DNA of 6,721 nt from CAZECE01 sp964510525 (lineage in GTDB: Bacteria > Pseudomonadota > Gammaproteobacteria > Pseudomonadales > JANQJO01): contig CAZECE010000110.1 of assembly GCA_964510525.1 (NCBI GenBank), forward strand, positions 1 to 6,721. Reading direction: 5' to 3'. Under the pieces are notes generated by a model. That model was not told the origin of the DNA and made no database searches. It worked only from the letters and a program-made list of their open reading frames with translations. The translations under genes were made by a program, and so were the position numbers. Positions 5,466 to 6,721 of the stretch are shown here, piece after piece (the stretch's first letter is position 1; every line of letters begins with the position of its first letter).

Positions 5466-5987
5466 ATGAACAAACTGCCCGCAAGGACTCAACAGCAAGG
5501 CTTTACACTCATCGAGCTGATCATGGTGATCGTGATTCTTGGTGTGCTTTCCGCGTTTGCACTGCCCAGATTTGGCGATTTAAGCGGTAACGCCCAAATT
5601 TCTGCACTTGAAGGTGCTAGAGCCTCAGTTCAATCTGCCTCAGGCATTGTTCACGCTCAAGCACTGGTCGAAGGCACCGCTAGTGGTGGCACAGTTACTA
5701 TGGAAGGCTTAGATATTGTGATACAAAATGGCTATCCCGCAGGAGACAATGCTGATAACGCCGCAGGTGATGATGCTACTAATGGCGCTCTCGGTATCTC
5801 TACTGGTTATGACAACACAATCTGTGGAGCAGCTGGCCTAGCTGCGGCGGACTTTGCTTGTACTGATGACGATGCCAACCCCGCGGTGACCACAATCACA
5901 TTAGCAACAAACTGCTTTTTTACCTACACCGAATCTAACGGCACTTTGCCTGCAATCGTTTCAGCTGCTACAACTACGGGCTGCTAA
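5466..5987 (+). CDS. mshA: MSHA-type type IV pilin (major pilin, MshA-like)
   Basis: The protein has 173 residues. A short basic leader ends at G12, followed by the class IVa cleavage site and helix: F13 TLIELIMVIVILG, with the conserved Glu at position 5 of the mature protein (E17). The prepilin peptidase would cut G12/F13 and methylate F13. The mid-section (ALPRFGDLSGNA, SASGIVHAQALVEG, NGYPAG) follows the MSHA major pilin pattern. C150 and C173 can close the usual C-terminal disulfide loop; C120 and C132 are an additional pair. The globular part is acidic and rich in Ala, Gly, Thr and Asp, as in exposed pilin surfaces. The product would polymerise into an extracellular pilus used for attachment. 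A good ribosome site fixes the start, and a hairpin follows the stop, fitting separate high-level expression. The gene that usually lies upstream in MSHA operons (mshB) is not present; a Fic gene occupies the place. Confidence 0.88.
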   Translation: MNKLPARTQQQGFTLIELIMVIVILGVLSAFALPRFGDLSGNAQISALEGARASVQSASGIVHAQALVEGTASGGTVTMEGLDIVIQNGYPAGDNADNAAGDDATNGALGISTGYDNTICGAAGLAAADFACTDDDANPAVTTITLATNCFFTYTESNGTLPAIVSAATTTGC

Positions 5988-5998
5988 TCCACTGTCGT

Positions 5999-6030
5999 TG
6001 GTGTAATGGGTTAATTCGCCCATTACACCA
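5999..6030 (+). terminator. Hairpin after the pilin gene, probable terminator or attenuator
   Basis: TGGTGTAATGGG (5999-6010) pairs perfectly with CCCATTACACCA (6019-6030) over an 8-nt loop, 12 nt after the pilin stop. GCAACTGTATTTT follows, so the U-run is offset. It probably ends or thins most pilin transcripts before the minor pilin gene and may also protect the 3' end. Confidence 0.65.
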
Positions 6031-6153
6031 GCAACTGTATTTTCCCCACCTTACCCCCCTTTCTTTGCACCAACCTTCAGTCTTCTCAACCAACTCTTAT
6101 ACGTTGAGCTAAATTAATATAAGGAAATATAAAATCTGAAGGTCGCATACTTC

Positions 6154-6573
6154 ATGGCAGAGCAGCGCTACAACGAATCTGGCTTTACGATGATCGAGCT
6201 GATCATGGTGATCGTTATCGTGGGTATCCTAGCCGCTTCCGCCCGCGCCTTACTCAACACCGAAGCCTTTGAACAACGCTACTTTGCCGATGACGCATTA
6301 CAAGCGATGCGCTTTGCCCAGCAAATTGCCGTTACTCAAGGCTGTGCTGTTCAACTTGAGCTGAACAATAACGACGGTTTTTACCTCAAACAAGACGCCG
6401 ATTGCGGTGTCGACGACACCCCCGACTTCAGCCACACCAACTACCTCAACCGCCCCACCAGCACCCTATCTCTGGTTCCGAACGGTCGAACATGGCGCAG
6501 CCGCAATTTTATTTTTATTTTTCTCTCGATTTTATTGCGCGAATATTTGGGGAAACTGAGGTGGATCGAGTAA
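6154..6573 (+). CDS. MSHA-type minor prepilin (MshC-like), 3' end apparently replaced
   Basis: The open frame gives 139 residues. The leader MAEQRYNESG is cut before F11, followed by FTMIELIMVIVIVGILA with E15 as the conserved Glu. Residues 35-84 (EAFEQRYFADDALQAMRFAQ, a conserved-looking pair C64 and C84) follow the pattern of MshC and GspH-like minor pilins that start or cap the fibre. After about residue 111 (NGR, near 6484-6489) the pilin pattern stops and a short stretch of basic and hydrophobic residues (NFIFIFLSILLREYLG) runs to the stop; the usual beta-rich C-terminal domain is missing. No alternative frame restores it. The gene is therefore probably disrupted by an insertion or rearrangement. 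GAAGG at 6138-6142 is a weak, distant ribosome site. It follows the pilin gene by 166 bp, as expected for mshA-mshC order. Confidence 0.72.
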   Translation: MAEQRYNESGFTMIELIMVIVIVGILAASARALLNTEAFEQRYFADDALQAMRFAQQIAVTQGCAVQLELNNNDGFYLKQDADCGVDDTPDFSHTNYLNRPTSTLSLVPNGRTWRSRNFIFIFLSILLREYLGKLRWIE

Positions 6574-6624
6574 CAACACTGCTGTAAAAACCATTTTTAA
6601 TGCGAAATTATGGTCACAAGAAAA
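6484..6624 (+). other. Foreign-looking AT-rich sequence joined to the broken prepilin
   Basis: From about 6484 the sequence no longer fits the pilin gene. It contains a pyrimidine-rich AT tract (6509-6538), then no convincing gene on either strand. ACCATTTTT (6590-6598) and AAAAATGGT (6621-6629) are inverted copies. This may be the end of an inserted element that continues outside the window; no recognised insertion-sequence terminus or transposase frame is visible. Confidence 0.4.
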
Positions 6625-6635
6625 ATGGTCACAAG
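6610..6635 (+). repeat. 11-bp direct repeat ATGGTCACAAG, two copies, with a third inverted at 6711-6721
   Basis: ATGGTCACAAG occurs at 6610-6620 and 6625-6635, separated by AAAA, and inverted at the very end of the window. The second and third copies are the outer ends of the long palindrome. Confidence 0.85.
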
Positions 6636-6721
6636 AGCATGTTACGTAAACGAGGCTTGGTGTCGATGTCAGAATTAGACTGACACCAAGCCTCGTTTAC
6701 GTAACATGCTCTTGTGACCAT
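6625..6721. repeat. Perfect 40-bp inverted repeat at the window edge
   Basis: 6625-6664 and 6682-6721 are exact reverse complements around a 17-nt centre. Within the centre TGTCAG (6667-6672) and CTGACA (6680-6685) can pair instead, giving an alternative smaller hairpin. Each arm contains the palindrome TTACGTAA. The repeat ends at the last base of the window. It could be a mobile-element end, a strong bidirectional terminator, or a fold-back join made during amplification or assembly. Confidence 0.9.

Noticed and set aside
6402..6587. Alternative plus-strand frame across the end of the minor pilin
   Set aside because: The first part is an out-of-frame reading of the pilin. The later part beginning MAQPQF has no ribosome site and ends after about 31 residues, and it does not restore the pilin domain.
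6625..6721. Integron attC site
   Set aside because: The arms lack the GTTRRRY and RYYYAAC core sites and the pairing is perfect throughout, unlike the bulged attC fold.
6154..6721. Diversity-generating retroelement acting on the pilin, or a group II intron
   Set aside because: There is no template/variable repeat pair with adenine-biased changes, no reverse transcriptase, and no GTGYG-type intron start at the break.

Overview
The window looks like part of a chromosome or contig from a marine-type gammaproteobacterium. This rests on MSHA-type pilin genes, a lipoxygenase-like protein, a moderately AT-rich composition with AT-rich intergenic regions, and ordinary Shine-Dalgarno sites on some genes. 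I cannot name the genus from the sequence.

Layout, left to right. (1) 1-543, plus strand: the last 180 codons of a gene whose C-terminus resembles the catalytic C-terminus of lipoxygenases. It is followed after 43 bp by a ~7-TM membrane protein of unknown function (587-1519). These two probably form one operon. (2) 1704-2885, minus strand: an AAA ATPase of the AAA_14/DUF4143 type. (3) 2993-3958, minus strand: a Fic-domain protein. (4) 4144-5283, plus strand: a second, different Fic protein of the DUF4172 type, divergent from the first. (5) 5466-5987, plus strand: an MSHA-type major pilin. (6) 6154-6573, plus strand: a second prepilin resembling MshC, whose 3' part appears replaced by unrelated sequence. 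(7) 6574-6721: non-coding repeats ending in a perfect 40-bp inverted repeat that stops exactly at the window edge.

The centre (about 1,600-5,330) reads as an accessory module between two housekeeping-type loci: one ATPase and two intact Fic enzymes, each with strong symmetric DNA at or next to its start. The ATPase start codon lies inside an 18-bp perfect inverted repeat. The first Fic start abuts a 30-bp palindrome that covers its likely promoter. The 185-bp divergent Fic region also holds a diverged 54-bp tandem duplication carrying eight GCGG/CCGC-type half-sites. Both Fic genes and the ATPase lack a recognisable Shine-Dalgarno site, unlike the membrane protein and pilin genes. The inference is that these genes are tightly repressed, possibly by their own winged-helix domains. 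Together they resemble a stress, toxin-antitoxin or defence-type cargo rather than a metabolic pathway.

The pilin genes should be the start of an MSHA operon. Its usual upstream neighbour (mshB-like) is absent here, and the second pilin is broken, so the locus may have been rearranged on both sides. The terminal palindrome could be a mobile-element end or an assembly fold-back artefact.
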